From Nostoc sp. TCL26-01 (GTDB lineage: Bacteria; Cyanobacteriota; Cyanobacteriia; Cyanobacteriales; Nostocaceae), in assembly GCF_013393945.1 (NCBI RefSeq), contig NZ_CP040298.1, positions 124,001-188,000 on the forward strand: a stretch of 64,000 nucleotides of DNA. Reading direction: 5' to 3'. The notes beneath the pieces are model-generated. The model did not search any database. It saw nothing but the letters and a program-made list of their open reading frames with translations, and was not told where the DNA came from. How positions within the stretch are numbered: position 1 is the stretch's first letter; each line of letters starts with the position of its first letter. Positions 16,736-25,484 of the stretch are shown in pieces. The translations under genes were made by a program, and so were the position numbers.

Positions 16736-17646
16736 GAGGATGTTTTAAAAGTGGGAGGGTGTTGTAAGAAAGCTCACAAGGCGTATGCTGAGATTTGTAG
16801 AAACCAGCACCTTGTGAGCGAATGAGTAAAGCATACCGTAGCAATCTGTCATGGGAACAGTGGGAACTAGTTGCAAACCTTTTCCCAGAAGCAAAAGTTG
16901 GTGGTCGTCCCCGAAAAATAGCATTATTTGCTGTAGTCAATGCGATTCTTTATGTACTGTGTGAGGGGTGTACATGGCGAGGTCTACCTGGGGATTTTCC
17001 AGCGTGGTCAACAGTTTATGGTTATTTCTGGAGATGGAGTAAAGATGGTACATGGTTGAAGGTTCATGACCAACTCTACCAGTGGGTAAGAGTAGACGCT
17101 CTGCGTGAACCTAGCCCATCAGAAGCGGCAGTTGATAGCCAATCAGTAGAAACAGCAACGATGATATCTATTGATGTTGGTTACGATGCAGGTAAAAAAA
17201 TTCATGGGCGTAAACGCCATTTGAGTGTAGATTTACTGGGTTTAGTTTTACGGGTTTTGGTGACATCTGCAAGCCTTCCAGAACGTGAAGGTGCAAAACT
17301 TGTTCTCCAACGAGTTCACGATACTGGTCATCAGGTAAAACGATTGAACACCATTTGGATGGACGGAGGATACCGCGGCGAAGAATTTATGCGTTGGGTG
17401 ATGGATATGTTTCGCTGGATTGTTGAAATTGTTCTTCGACCATTGGAGAAAAAAGGTTTTGTCCATTTACCAAAGCGCTGGGTTGTTGAGCGCACTTTCG
17501 GGTGGCTTAATTGGTGTCGGCGTTTAAGTAAGGATTACGAAAAATTACCTCAAACCTCGGAGACATTTATCTATATTGCCATGATTCGTATTATGGTCAG
17601 ACGACTAGCATGATTTTTAACTAGTTTCGACTTTTAAAACATCCTC
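16736..17646 (+). mobile_element. IS5-family insertion sequence (ISL2/IS427-like) in the dGTPase gene
   Basis: The element is 911 bp with perfect 17-bp terminal inverted repeats GAGGATGTTTTAAAAGT at 16736-16752 and 17630-17646. TTA stands on both sides (16733-16735 and 17647-17649), matching the 3-bp TNA target duplication of this IS group. It carries one transposase gene on the plus strand, opposite to the interrupted gene. Confidence 0.92.
16822..17613 (+). CDS. IS5-family transposase
   Basis: The 263-residue protein has an N-terminal domain with LSWEQWELVANLFPEAKVGG and CTWRGLPGDFPAWSTVYGYF. The DDE residues are visible: AAVDSQSVETA (first Asp), WMDGGYRGEEF (second Asp) and VVERTFGWLNWCRRLSKDYE (Glu). 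The length and motifs fit a single-ORF IS5-family enzyme of the cyanobacterial type. The gene looks intact, and with intact ends the element may still be mobile. Confidence 0.93.
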   Translation: MSKAYRSNLSWEQWELVANLFPEAKVGGRPRKIALFAVVNAILYVLCEGCTWRGLPGDFPAWSTVYGYFWRWSKDGTWLKVHDQLYQWVRVDALREPSPSEAAVDSQSVETATMISIDVGYDAGKKIHGRKRHLSVDLLGLVLRVLVTSASLPEREGAKLVLQRVHDTGHQVKRLNTIWMDGGYRGEEFMRWVMDMFRWIVEIVLRPLEKKGFVHLPKRWVVERTFGWLNWCRRLSKDYEKLPQTSETFIYIAMIRIMVRRLA

Positions 17647-17649
17647 TTA

Positions 17650-18805
17650 AAATAGAGTTAGCAAACTCAGTAAAGATTTTTCCTAAAACTTCGTATCCAG
17701 CAATCTGAATACTAACTACATCACGATGCTCAAAAACAGCATTACGTGTTTTCTTATTAATCTTTTCTAAGTGATTTCTATAATCGCTTAAAGATAATAT
17801 ATCCTCATCAAACTCTCCAGTAAGTATTTTTGACTCATTATCTAAGAAAATCTTTACTACTTGGTCGATAAGCTTACTGATAGCTTTCGCACGCATCCTT
17901 TTAACTTTTTCTTCATTACTATCATCTGTCTGTTGAATATCAATACAAGCAATAAAATTAAGTAAATTTTTAGTATCTTCAAATGATATATAACCCATGC
18001 GATGACCATCTTCTACATCAACAATTGAATAACAGATGTCATCTGCTGCCTCAACTAAAAAAGCAAGCGGATGCCGCGCCCACCATGCTGCTTGTTCATG
18101 ACGACGAATTAGCCCTACCGTTTCGGCTACTTCAGTGAATAAATCTTTCTCTGCTTGAAAGAATCCATATTTTTTAATACTTCTACCCTTATAACCATTA
18201 AAAACAAATTCTGGTATTAAAGATTCTCTAGGATATTTTGTAAATGCTGCTAAAGTTGGGCAAGTAAGCTGCATTCCTCCTCTTTGAGGTGGCATTTCTA
18301 ATTTTGTTAAAATACGGAATCCTTGTGCATTACCTTCAAATAAATTAAAATCTTGTTTCTGAGCTTCATCAAAAAAATTTTCTTCTGTTTGTTTAAAACT
18401 GCCATACCAGGATTGAAATGCTGTACGAATAGCATCTTCTCCTGAATGCCCAAAAGGAGGATTACCTATATCATGAGCCAAGCAAGCTGCCGACACAATT
18501 TCACCAAAATCTGAGGCATTGAAATCATATTTATCAAGTTTGTGTCTTGTGATAATCTCATTTCCTACGATCCGACCAAGAGAGCGACCTACGCAGGAAA
18601 CCTCTAGACTATGGATAAGGCGAGTACGAATATAGTCATTTTTAGATAATGAGAAAACTTGCGTCTTATCTTTAAGGCGGCGAAAAGGCGAAGAGAACAC
18701 CAAACGGTCATAATCTCTTAAGAAAGAAGTGCGTCCATGCTGAATATCCTCTGGTTCACTCTTACCTAGTCTTTGAGGTGTCAGTAGTTTTCTCCAGTCC
18801 ATCAT
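17650..18805 (-). pseudogene. dgt: dGTPase (HD-domain dNTP triphosphohydrolase), 5' portion interrupted by IS
   Basis: The protein begins MMDWRKLLTPQRLGKSEPED and RDYDRLVFSSPFRRL. The HD-domain metal ligands are present: His65 in RTRLIHSLEVS, His111-Asp112 in LAHDIGNPPFGHSGE and His120. dGTPases of this family hydrolyse dGTP to deoxyguanosine and triphosphate, and some act as anti-phage factors by depleting dNTPs. The IS at 16736-17646 removes the last about 60 residues and adds RGCFKSRN before a stop near 17621. The catalytic core is intact, so a truncated product could be folded, but the gene is best called disrupted. Confidence 0.9.
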
Positions 18806-19152
18806 AATTGTTTAGTTTTGAAGTAGTAGACAATGCCATTTTTGCTGAAAGCAATAAGCGATGCCACATTCTAACTCTACTTAGGGAAAAGTAAAAAAAT
18901 ATCCTTGCTGTAAAATGTCCTAAGCAATAACTACCTTCAATTACATACGGGCTGGGCAAGCAACAGTAGAACAGTCAAAGTGATCCAGTACATTCTACAG
19001 GTAGAGTTACTAGACTGATTGAGCAGGAAGTTAAGGGAAGACCAAGTATTAAGGGATTTATTAGGTTTAGGTATCGAACCGAGCAAATCTTCTGTCACTA
19101 GCAGCCATGTAATGGCTGAAAGTTATACTACGAGAGAGCCATAAAAAATAAA
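18806..19152. other. Gene-free stretch
   Basis: This 347-bp region lies between two minus-strand genes. It holds a small tRNA-anticodon-arm-like hairpin (CAGCC/GGCTG, 19102-19118) near a GGTTCGATA-like motif on the minus strand, but no foldable tRNA. Nothing else is supported. Confidence 0.5.
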
Positions 19153-19368
19153 TTATTTGTTTTCTGATTCTTTATGCTGACCGCGCTGAATAAGCGTAAA
19201 ACTAGGGACTTCTGTATCATTCCACTCCCGTATCCTATCACCACAAACCTGACAATCAAAGTAATCTGAATCTCTCGTTGGTAAACGAAAAGTGGTTACT
19301 CTATAAATAGAATTACATTTTGGACAGGTTTCGTTCTGCTCGCTTCCATGAGTCCAAGTTTGCGCCAT
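19153..19368 (-). CDS. Small zinc-ribbon protein
   Basis: This is a 71-residue protein with two CxxC knuckles, ETCPKCNSIYRV and FDCQVCGDRIREW, separated by about 20 residues, the pattern of a single zinc ribbon. Such proteins bind DNA or act as adaptors. It lies alone, upstream of the dGTPase on the same strand, with a spacer of about 350 bp. Confidence 0.7.
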   Translation of the reverse strand: MAQTWTHGSEQNETCPKCNSIYRVTTFRLPTRDSDYFDCQVCGDRIREWNDTEVPSFTLIQRGQHKESENK

Positions 19369-19567
19369 TTTTTGATTTCATACTGGTTATAAAGTTTACC
19401 ATTGCATTATATAGGGATGTTTATCATTGCTGCCACAATAACAGCAATTACTAATGACAAGTTTGCAAGCCTGCGGTTATACACCAGACACTAGAGGCAG
19501 GCGGTAATACAGTAACAAGCTTTACTGTAATTGCTCAAGGCATCGTTTGCACTGTCGTCTGATTGTC

Positions 19568-20821
19568 TTACTCTCGCTCCCATTTAATCAACTGCCCATC
19601 CACAACCACAAAACCCCACTGCGGACACTTCCGCACCAACCCCTTAATCACAATTTGCAAGGCTGGGTCATCTTGCCAGCACTCTATAAGAAAATCTAAA
19701 CCTGGGTTTTCCTTGAGTAACCCCGCCATCTTAAGTTTCTCCATGCGCCAAGGTCTAACTTTTGACCTTTCAGCAATCACCTCACTCGACCATTTGTCAG
19801 GTTGTGTTTCCGGCTCAGGGGTGGACGGTGCGGAAACAGCGACTTCATTAGTAATTATCGTCTCATCACCCAAGTCTTGTTTCTTATTCAGCAACGGAGT
19901 GGATTTACCTTGTTGTGTGGGTTCCTCGCCTTGAGTTACAGAATTTTCAAAACCAGAGGCAACGGGCGCGGCGGAAATATGGCCTTCATGACTGGTTCCC
20001 GGCTCATCACCCAAGTCTTGTTTCTCATTTAACAACGAAGCGGGTTGACTTGGTACACAATCCACGAGAGACAGCGACGTACAGTCCGTTACCATAGGTA
20101 ACTGTTCTTTCTTTTCTTCCACGCCTTCCAAGGTCTGAGGCGACGCATCCCCCAAGGATGCGCTCGCCGTCTCATCAAAGTGCAAGTTTTCGTTTTGCGT
20201 GGAAGACCTAACTACCTTACCAACAACCTTAGTTGGTTGTTGATAGGTAGTTAAGGAATTGTTAGAAACGTTGTTAGGTTTCTGGAAGCCTTGCAATTCC
20301 TCACTTTTTTGACCATTCTTTTGGAATTGTTCCAAATCAGGTTGGATTTGTTCCACGCCGGGATGCTTTTGATTCGGTTCGGCGTGGTTGATTTTCCCCT
20401 CGGCTTGGACGGCTTTCTCGTCACAAGAATTAGTTTCTTCGGACATAAACGATTCCCAGTAAAAGCGATTGTAATAACCGTGAAGGTTACGGACACGGTA
20501 GCCAATTAGCCCAGGTCTACCAGAGGGTAGTCGGCCAAACACTTCCTCATACTGGAACAAACCCTGAGCCGCCAATACTGCACCCGCTTTCTGCATTGAC
20601 TTATAGGTGAGATTGGTGTCCAACTTGTGAGCAGCCCCACCAAACTGTTCTGCTGCAACCGAGTCCAACCACAACTGCTGCACACAGGGCGCTTGCTGAC
20701 GAACCCAGTTAATATCCTCTATCGATATTTTGCAGTGGGGTCTGATTGATTTTTCGTCTGAGGATTTTTGGCGATCGCCATTTCGCTGACCACCTTTAAT
20801 TGCTTTCAATGCTGTAGCCAT
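19568..20821 (-). CDS. Plasmid accessory protein with winged-helix-like N-terminus and repetitive linker
   Basis: I choose the ATG at 20821 because AGGAG stands 6 bp upstream; an earlier ATG at 20869 lacks this. Residues about 30-130 (IEDINWVRQQAPCVQQLWLD ... YRVRNLHGYYNRFYWESF) form a compact domain that looks like a DNA-binding winged helix of plasmid replication/regulatory proteins. A long acidic, Gln/Asn-rich linker holds a duplicated block (LLNEKQDLGDEPGTS / LLNKKQDLGDETIIT). The C-terminus (WRMEKLKMAGLLKENPGLDF ... WGFVVVDGQLIKWERE) is a second small domain. The fragments at 12673 and 14850 may represent the C-terminal domain of relatives. It follows the gene at 20910 by 88 bp on the same strand. 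Function unknown. Confidence 0.65.
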   Translation of the reverse strand: MATALKAIKGGQRNGDRQKSSDEKSIRPHCKISIEDINWVRQQAPCVQQLWLDSVAAEQFGGAAHKLDTNLTYKSMQKAGAVLAAQGLFQYEEVFGRLPSGRPGLIGYRVRNLHGYYNRFYWESFMSEETNSCDEKAVQAEGKINHAEPNQKHPGVEQIQPDLEQFQKNGQKSEELQGFQKPNNVSNNSLTTYQQPTKVVGKVVRSSTQNENLHFDETASASLGDASPQTLEGVEEKKEQLPMVTDCTSLSLVDCVPSQPASLLNEKQDLGDEPGTSHEGHISAAPVASGFENSVTQGEEPTQQGKSTPLLNKKQDLGDETIITNEVAVSAPSTPEPETQPDKWSSEVIAERSKVRPWRMEKLKMAGLLKENPGLDFLIECWQDDPALQIVIKGLVRKCPQWGFVVVDGQLIKWERE

Positions 20822-20909
20822 ATTTTCTCCTAATTTTGAGCATGACAATATCGGCAGCAGTTGAGCCATGCTGCATTGCGTTGTTTAAACTATTGAGTAG
20901 TCGCTAATC

Positions 20910-22571
20910 CTACAAAAGCCGTAACTCGTTCTTAAAATATCGGTCAGTCTTTTTCGGGCGGTCTTTCCAATGCTCCCAAGCCACCCACACCTCATCACCC
21001 ATGTCTTCTATAACTTCTCCGGTTGCTATATATAAAGCACAGTAGGGGTCATTGTGGGCAACGATAGAACCAAGCCCAATAGTCAGTTCGTTATAAGAAA
21101 AATCAGAATTGGCAAGGGTTTCTTGAAGAACCAACGATTCCGTAACGAGTGAGGATTCAGCTTTCTCCAAAGCGGTGATTAGTTCTGTCTCTTGGGTGGT
21201 TAATTCCGCCCAGTAGTCGGTTTTGATAACCTCATACTCTTGCGCTACTTCTAAATAGTCCCACCAGCTACACCCAGGCTTGGATAACACTGCCCGAATA
21301 TCGCTTACTGCTTGCGGTAGTAGTTGCAATTGTTCGGCACGGTAAGCGATCGCGCTTGGTGTCGGTTCGCTGCCCAAGATTAACGCCGCAGCTTGCATTG
21401 CTTGGGTGTTATTCATAGCACTGGCAAGATTACTTAATGCGATACCCATGAGCCGTAAGCATTCTTGAGCATTTTCTTTGGGTGGCTCCTCGGCAAGCGA
21501 GCGCAAATCAATAGTTTTGTCTAAAGCTTGCTTGACTCCTTTATTTAGTGCTTTAGTTGCCTGCTTAGTAAAAGTATTACCCCACTGCTGGGCAGGATGT
21601 TCTTGTACTGCGTTCTCTAACTCCTGAATACGCTGCTTAAGTTGTTGGTTCTCAAACTCCAACTGCCTCAATGCTTCCATCTCATCTAGTCGTTGCTGTA
21701 GTTGGATATTCTGCTCTTTCTGCTGCTGGAATAACTGCTGTAATGAGGTCAGTTGTTCTTGTACCTGCTGTTCGGCAAGAGCGTTAGCTTGGGACTGTAG
21801 ACCAATCCTCAGTTCTTGCTCCAGCCGTTCCAATTCCTGCTGATGCTGTTGTTTCATTTGGGCGATGGCGTTCCGCCCAGCTTCGCTGATCGCCTCGGCA
21901 TATTCTGGAGGATATTTGCGCTCAGTGGTAAATGACGCAATTGGATCATTACTCAAGTTAGTCAAATCAGCATTATTTACCAGCAACTTCTCGCCATCAC
22001 TAAAAGTTACAATCTGCTGGGTTGGGTTTGGTGCGTCCGCCTCAATGATTCCCTCATCTCCACATCTGGGGTGAGATGGTGACGTAACTTTTATTTGGTT
22101 GGATTTAGGAAGCACTGGTTCCTGAGATGGTGCTTTTTGTCGGGGGAGCCGGGGAACTACTTTTTGTGCCGCCGCCGCAAAGTCTGATTCACTGGGTGAG
22201 GGATTCTCTTGTATTGCGATCGCTACGGCTTCCTTTAGTTTCTCTGGTTCCTTAACCAATCGCAGCAACGGACGGGCTTGGCGCTCATTTTTAATGTGTT
22301 CGCCTAGTTCGCCAACTGTATCGATGACTTTCTTAGCTCCCAGCAGTTGGTTAATTCGTCGGAAACCACCCCAAGCTGATAGTTCGTGCTGGCAGTATTC
22401 TTTAAAACTGGTATAGCCAGCTTTGAGGTAAAGTTCCTGATCTCGGATTTGAAGAATCTCGCCCACAGCCTGCCACTCGAAGCGGTCGAGGGTGGTGAAG
22501 GTTTCTTTGATGCTGGAGTTAAGAATGCTATAGCTGGGTACTAATGCTTGTTCGCGGTCTAGTGTCAGCAT
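20910..22571 (-). CDS. Coiled-coil plasmid protein with N-terminal DNA-binding-like domain
   Basis: The protein has 553 residues. The N-terminal 130 residues (LYLKAGYTSFKEYCQHELSA WG...INQLLGAKKVIDTVGEL) resemble the helical domain found in plasmid and phage proteins with the pattern YxSFxEYCxxxWG...LI.A, probably DNA-binding. A small beta domain follows (about 175-220). Residues about 235-345 form a long Gln/Glu coiled coil, and the C-terminal 200 residues are unrecognised. Size, layout and position just upstream of the 19568 gene suggest a joint role in plasmid maintenance or partition. This is inference; no ParB motif is visible. Confidence 0.6.
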   Translation of the reverse strand: MLTLDREQALVPSYSILNSSIKETFTTLDRFEWQAVGEILQIRDQELYLKAGYTSFKEYCQHELSAWGGFRRINQLLGAKKVIDTVGELGEHIKNERQARPLLRLVKEPEKLKEAVAIAIQENPSPSESDFAAAAQKVVPRLPRQKAPSQEPVLPKSNQIKVTSPSHPRCGDEGIIEADAPNPTQQIVTFSDGEKLLVNNADLTNLSNDPIASFTTERKYPPEYAEAISEAGRNAIAQMKQQHQQELERLEQELRIGLQSQANALAEQQVQEQLTSLQQLFQQQKEQNIQLQQRLDEMEALRQLEFENQQLKQRIQELENAVQEHPAQQWGNTFTKQATKALNKGVKQALDKTIDLRSLAEEPPKENAQECLRLMGIALSNLASAMNNTQAMQAAALILGSEPTPSAIAYRAEQLQLLPQAVSDIRAVLSKPGCSWWDYLEVAQEYEVIKTDYWAELTTQETELITALEKAESSLVTESLVLQETLANSDFSYNELTIGLGSIVAHNDPYCALYIATGEVIEDMGDEVWVAWEHWKDRPKKTDRYFKNELRLL

Positions 22572-22903
22572 GATGATTGCCCACTATTCGGTAAATGCAC
22601 AAAAACAGTCATGCACACATCACCAAAGTGAAACTCATGCTGATCTTGGGGTTACACCAAAAATGTGTCAGCATTATATTTAGCTCACTTTGTGGTAAAT
22701 AGATTGAGCAGGCGATCGCAATGCTTGTCCGGCGGGCGATCGCCTTCATCTATGAAAATTTAAGGAAGAATAGGTTTGGCCAACGATAATAGCCAAATAA
22801 ATAGAAAGTAAAATAGTTGAGCATTTGATACAAGTAGAATTGTTGAGTTATTTAAGAAAACCACAGGAAAACACAATAGGTATTAAAGGTTGGTTGTGTC
22901 TGA
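22572..22903. other. Gene-free stretch with nested inverted repeats
   Basis: This 332-bp region precedes the gene at 20910-22571 and follows the XRE gene end. Nested arms are visible: AAAGTGA (22625-22631) with TCACTTT (22685-22691), and inside them ATGCTGA (22637-22643) with TCAGCAT (22668-22674). They lie 55-120 bp upstream of the ATG at 22571, so an operator is plausible. Two HIP1 sites follow at about 22712-22742. Confidence 0.5.
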
Positions 22904-23206
22904 TCATGCCGCCTCTTCATTGCTAGATGAGAGTTGCCTTTTGGTACGCCTTTGAGGAATATCTTGTGGATCTCTCATTTCAAAAAGATCCCCGACGGTT
23001 CGATCAAAGTAATTACATAGGGTTTCAACTGTACTAACATCCACGCGACTGAAACTGTTGGTGAACAAACGATTAATAGTAGTCACGTCTAAGCCAGTAT
23101 CTCTTGCCAGTTGTCGTTGGGACAACTGGGGATCTTTTTCTGCCATCAAAACAGCTAATCGACAATACATCTTTTTATTCATTCCTCCATCGTACTTGTA
23201 GGCCAT
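22904..23206 (-). CDS. XRE-family (Cro/CI-type) transcription regulator
   Basis: The 100-residue protein is a single helix-turn-helix domain: QLSQRQLARDTGLDVTTINR (about 28-47), then VDVSTVETLCNYFDRTVGDL, the signature end of the XRE fold. An alternative start is Met9. It is divergent from the strong promoter at 23272-23301, and short inverted repeats in between are candidate operators. A role as autoregulating repressor of the neighbouring plasmid genes is likely from this arrangement. Confidence 0.88.
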   Translation of the reverse strand: MAYKYDGGMNKKMYCRLAVLMAEKDPQLSQRQLARDTGLDVTTINRLFTNSFSRVDVSTVETLCNYFDRTVGDLFEMRDPQDIPQRRTKRQLSSSNEEAA

Positions 23207-23218
23207 GTTAGCACAATG

Positions 23219-23244
23219 TTTGTACTATCGCATACAAAATATGC
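23219..23244. promoter_or_regulatory. Candidate operator for the XRE regulator
   Basis: TTTGTA (23219-23224) and TACAAA (23233-23238) form an inverted repeat directly upstream of the XRE gene, overlapping a second one, GCATA (23230-23234) with TATGC (23240-23244). The half-site TCGCATA recurs as TCCGCATA at the -10 of the divergent promoter. This layout suggests regulation of both directions by one protein. Confidence 0.45.
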
Positions 23245-23271
23245 AAATAAGCAATTAACATATGAGTTATG

Positions 23272-23301
23272 TTGACAAGTGTATGTATTTCCGCATATAC
23301 T
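23272..23301 (+). promoter_or_regulatory. Sigma-70-type promoter
   Basis: A consensus -35 TTGACA (23272-23277) and a near-consensus -10 TATACT (23296-23301) are separated by 18 bp. It points at the gene starting at 23620, leaving a leader of about 310 nt without a clear gene. The leader holds a hairpin (AGAAGC ... GCTTCT, about 23409-23432) without a T run. This is the clearest promoter in the window. Confidence 0.7.
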
Positions 23302-23619
23302 ATAAGGTACAAGAGCAAAGGGAAATCTATTTTCAACACTCTTAACAGCTATAAGCTGGCACTTACAGAACCTTGAAAACTATATCCATCAAGACACCAC
23401 TAAAAAACAGAAGCCATCACTGGTTAGCTTCTGCAACCATCTATCTTTGTCTTATTCATGCTCAAATGCCTGAGCTTGAAATTTTGATGAAATGGCTACG
23501 CCAAATTTCAATGATTGCGTTGTGGCTGCCCCACAACGTTGGTTCCTAAAAACAAAGGCGACCGCTCTGCCTGGAAAACTTTGCGATCGCCTTTTATCCA
23601 ACTGAATGGAGATTCTATT

Positions 23620-24357
23620 ATGACTTACATTGCACATACACAGCAACCAGTTGACGCGCAATCCTTAGCCCAAGACGAACTCGCGCAGTACATGAAAGGG
23701 CAAGCGCAGGCTGTAGCACCAGAATTCTTGACATCGCGCGAAATCGACTTCTACGAGCATGAAATCTATGCAGGTGACAAACTGGTTGCTCGAATTATTT
23801 ACGATCATGCAGACTTCGTGACCGAACGCTGGGTTGTGATGGTAAACAATGTCGAAGTCTTCCGTCGCAGTTGGTGGCAAAAGTGTTTCGACGATACCCA
23901 ATGGCACTACTCTCGCGGAACTTTACCAGTTCAGGAAGAAGCAGGGGAGCAGGGAGCAGGGAGACAAGGTGAGGAATTTTCTCCTCTGCACCCTGCACCC
24001 TGCCCCGTTGCCTCTTGTACGGGTAACGAAATTCTGGTGCAGATTTTCAACGAGTGCGAAAATCTGGGATTGGAATTGCTGAATGATGGAATCTACAGAG
24101 GAGACGAGAAGCTGGGCGAAGTAGGCTGGACAAATGGCCAATGGTGGTTTATCCGAGCCGAGGAATCCCTAGAAAAAGCACCCTGCGAGTCTGCGATGGA
24201 CGCTGTTTACTGGCTGTCAATGGTTGATACTGTACCCTCTACTGAAGCTTTGGATTACGAGCAGTTACTAGAACTTCCATTCGACCAACTGACGAGTATG
24301 CAATGGCAGAAGTTACTGAGGTATGAGCCAGAGTATCGGGAGTTAGCCGCAGCGTAG
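23620..24357 (+). CDS. Conserved hypothetical protein with an in-frame repeat insertion
   Basis: The ATG at 23620 has GGAG 8 bp upstream; the longer frame from 23515 lacks a ribosome site. The 245-residue soluble protein starts MTYIAHTQQPVDAQSLAQDE. It carries REIDFYEHEIYAGDKLVARI and FVTERWVVMVNNVEVFRRSW in its first half, and YRGDEKLGEVGWTNGQWWFI in its second. Between the halves (nt 23940-24020) a GGGGAGCAGGGAGCAGGGAG-type Nostoc repeat and its complement-like CACCCTGCACCCTGCCCC pass through in frame, encoding EQGAGRQGEEFSPLHPAPCP. No named domain is recognised. It opens the run of small plasmid genes to 28907. Confidence 0.65.
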   Translation: MTYIAHTQQPVDAQSLAQDELAQYMKGQAQAVAPEFLTSREIDFYEHEIYAGDKLVARIIYDHADFVTERWVVMVNNVEVFRRSWWQKCFDDTQWHYSRGTLPVQEEAGEQGAGRQGEEFSPLHPAPCPVASCTGNEILVQIFNECENLGLELLNDGIYRGDEKLGEVGWTNGQWWFIRAEESLEKAPCESAMDAVYWLSMVDTVPSTEALDYEQLLELPFDQLTSMQWQKLLRYEPEYRELAAA

Positions 24358-24367
24358 ACCAGAACAA

Positions 24368-24453
24368 GTTCAATTCAAAATGCAAAATTCAAAATTCAAA
24401 ATTTCAGAGTTTGACAAATAATTTTGAATTTTGAATTACTAATTTTGAATTGG
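24368..24453. repeat. AATTCAAAATTC short tandem/inverted repeats
   Basis: Heptad-like units CAAAATT in tandem (24372-24404) face the inverted units AATTTTGAATTTTGAATT (24420-24450). They could fold into a long A/T-rich hairpin between the genes ending at 24357 and starting at 24464. Such repeats are typical of Nostoc intergenic DNA. Confidence 0.75.
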
Positions 24454-24463
24454 AGCAAAGCGA

Positions 24464-24829
24464 GTGCCTCTCATCACATTATCAAATACCACCAATACGA
24501 CTATGCAACCCACCATATCAATTTCCCAAGGTTGGGACTATCCTCGATTCGCACTAGGGCAACGGACAAAGCAGGGTATCATCATCGGCTTGCAATATTA
24601 CCCCGCCGATACTTTATTAGCTCATGAGTATGGTACAGGCTGGCGCTATACAGTGATGACTGACAAAAACTCAGAAGAAGTCCGCTCTTACTTCGACGAC
24701 CAAATCCAACAGCTTTCTGTGGCAGAACTTCAGACGCAGTTGCAGGCGGAAGTTGAAGAACATCAGCAGCAAATCACGGCACTTCAACAGCAATTAGCAG
24801 TGATCAGGGGAGGTTCAAGTGATGGCTAA
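24464..24829 (+). CDS. Small conserved hypothetical protein with C-terminal coiled coil
   Basis: The GTG start at 24464 has TTGGAG 8 bp upstream; an internal ATG at 24503 is an alternative. The 121-residue protein has SQGWDYPRFALGQRTKQGII and YYPADTLLAHEYGTGWRYTV, probably a small beta-rich fold. A Gln/Glu coiled coil follows (VAELQTQLQAEVEEHQQQIT). Its stop overlaps the next gene by 8 bp, so they are likely co-translated. Function unknown. Confidence 0.6.
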   Translation: MPLITLSNTTNTTMQPTISISQGWDYPRFALGQRTKQGIIIGLQYYPADTLLAHEYGTGWRYTVMTDKNSEEVRSYFDDQIQQLSVAELQTQLQAEVEEHQQQITALQQQLAVIRGGSSDG

Positions 24830-25019
24830 AGCCAAGGAAAACGCCTCTGATTTGACTGCTGCGAATTTGTTGCAATCGCTCCGTTGTCGTGGCGGCTCTG
24901 CACCATTGCATAGTATTGGCTTTTCTAGAGGGGTTATTCAGTATTTGTTGGATAGAAATTTGGTGAAAGTGCAAAACACTGGCTGTGGTTTTGTGTTGCA
25001 ACTTATCGAAGAAAAATAA
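24822..25019 (+). CDS. Small winged-helix-like protein
   Basis: The 65-residue protein starts MAKAKENASDLTAANLLQSL and contains a helix-turn-helix-like stretch (SIGFSRGVIQYLLDRNLVKV) followed by a short strand pair (GCGFVLQLI). The ATG at 24822 overlaps the upstream stop and has AGGGGAGG upstream. A DNA-binding role is possible but not proven. Confidence 0.55.
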   Translation: MAKAKENASDLTAANLLQSLRCRGGSAPLHSIGFSRGVIQYLLDRNLVKVQNTGCGFVLQLIEEK

Positions 25020-25039
25020 TCAGCACTGGAGAAAGTTTT

Positions 25040-25246
25040 ATGGCTGAAATCAACCTAATTGATTTAGTTAGTGTCACTCAATACCTACTATCTCAAATTG
25101 CCCAACATCCAGATTTGCTCAAATTGGAATATTACTCAGATTTAACCATTGGTGACGCTAAAACTGCACTGTCTTATCTCAAAGATGAGCGGGAGCATCC
25201 ACTTTTGGAAGATATACAGGTTCTGGGAGAATATAACAACAGATAA
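25040..25246 (+). pseudogene. Small gene interrupted by an ISKra4-family element
   Basis: The genuine part is 25040-25190 (MAEINLIDLVSVTQYLLSQI ... TALSYLKDE). After removing the IS and one 9-bp target repeat, the frame continues from 26373 as LETNQQSPATAKAFD to a stop at 26417-26419, restoring a protein of about 65 residues. The present frame instead reads into the IS end and stops at 25246. The ATG has a GGAGAAAG ribosome site. Function unknown. Confidence 0.85.
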
Positions 25247-25266
25247 AACAGTGTGGATGACTTACC

Positions 25267-25458
25267 ATGAACCAGGATAAACAAGAAAGAATCAAAGCCT
25301 GTTTACAAGAATTGTCAACACTACTGTATGAAGAAGCAGATAAAAGTAAGCTGACAGACCTCGAAAGTATAGAAAAAACAGTTCGGAGTCAAATATTAGA
25401 ACTAGTCAGTCCAGAAATAGCCCTTTTTTTATCGAACAAAAAACTGGAACAAAAGTAG
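25267..25458 (+). CDS. ISKra4-family OrfA
   Basis: This 63-residue N-terminal transposase part begins MNQDKQERIKACLQELSTLL. Seven T follow CCC at 25424-25430. A -1 slip there would carry translation into the OrfB frame, giving FFIEQKTGTKVGKTRKIKSL directly before the OrfB start. That sequence continues the ISKra4 transposase consensus, so the active protein is probably an OrfA-OrfB frameshift fusion. Confidence 0.8.
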   Translation: MNQDKQERIKACLQELSTLLYEEADKSKLTDLESIEKTVRSQILELVSPEIALFLSNKKLEQK

Positions 25459-25484
25459 GTAAAACCAGGAAAATTAAAAGCTTA

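Noticed and set aside
19068..19143. tRNA-like stretch: 5-bp anticodon-type stem (CAGCC/GGCTG) with 7-nt loop and a GGTTCGATA motif on the minus strand
   Set aside because: Acceptor and D arms do not pair on either strand and the T stem is poor; at most a decayed tRNA relic.
20822..20869. Longer N-terminus for the 19568 protein
   Set aside because: The ATG at 20821 has a strong AGGAG site; the upstream extension lacks one.
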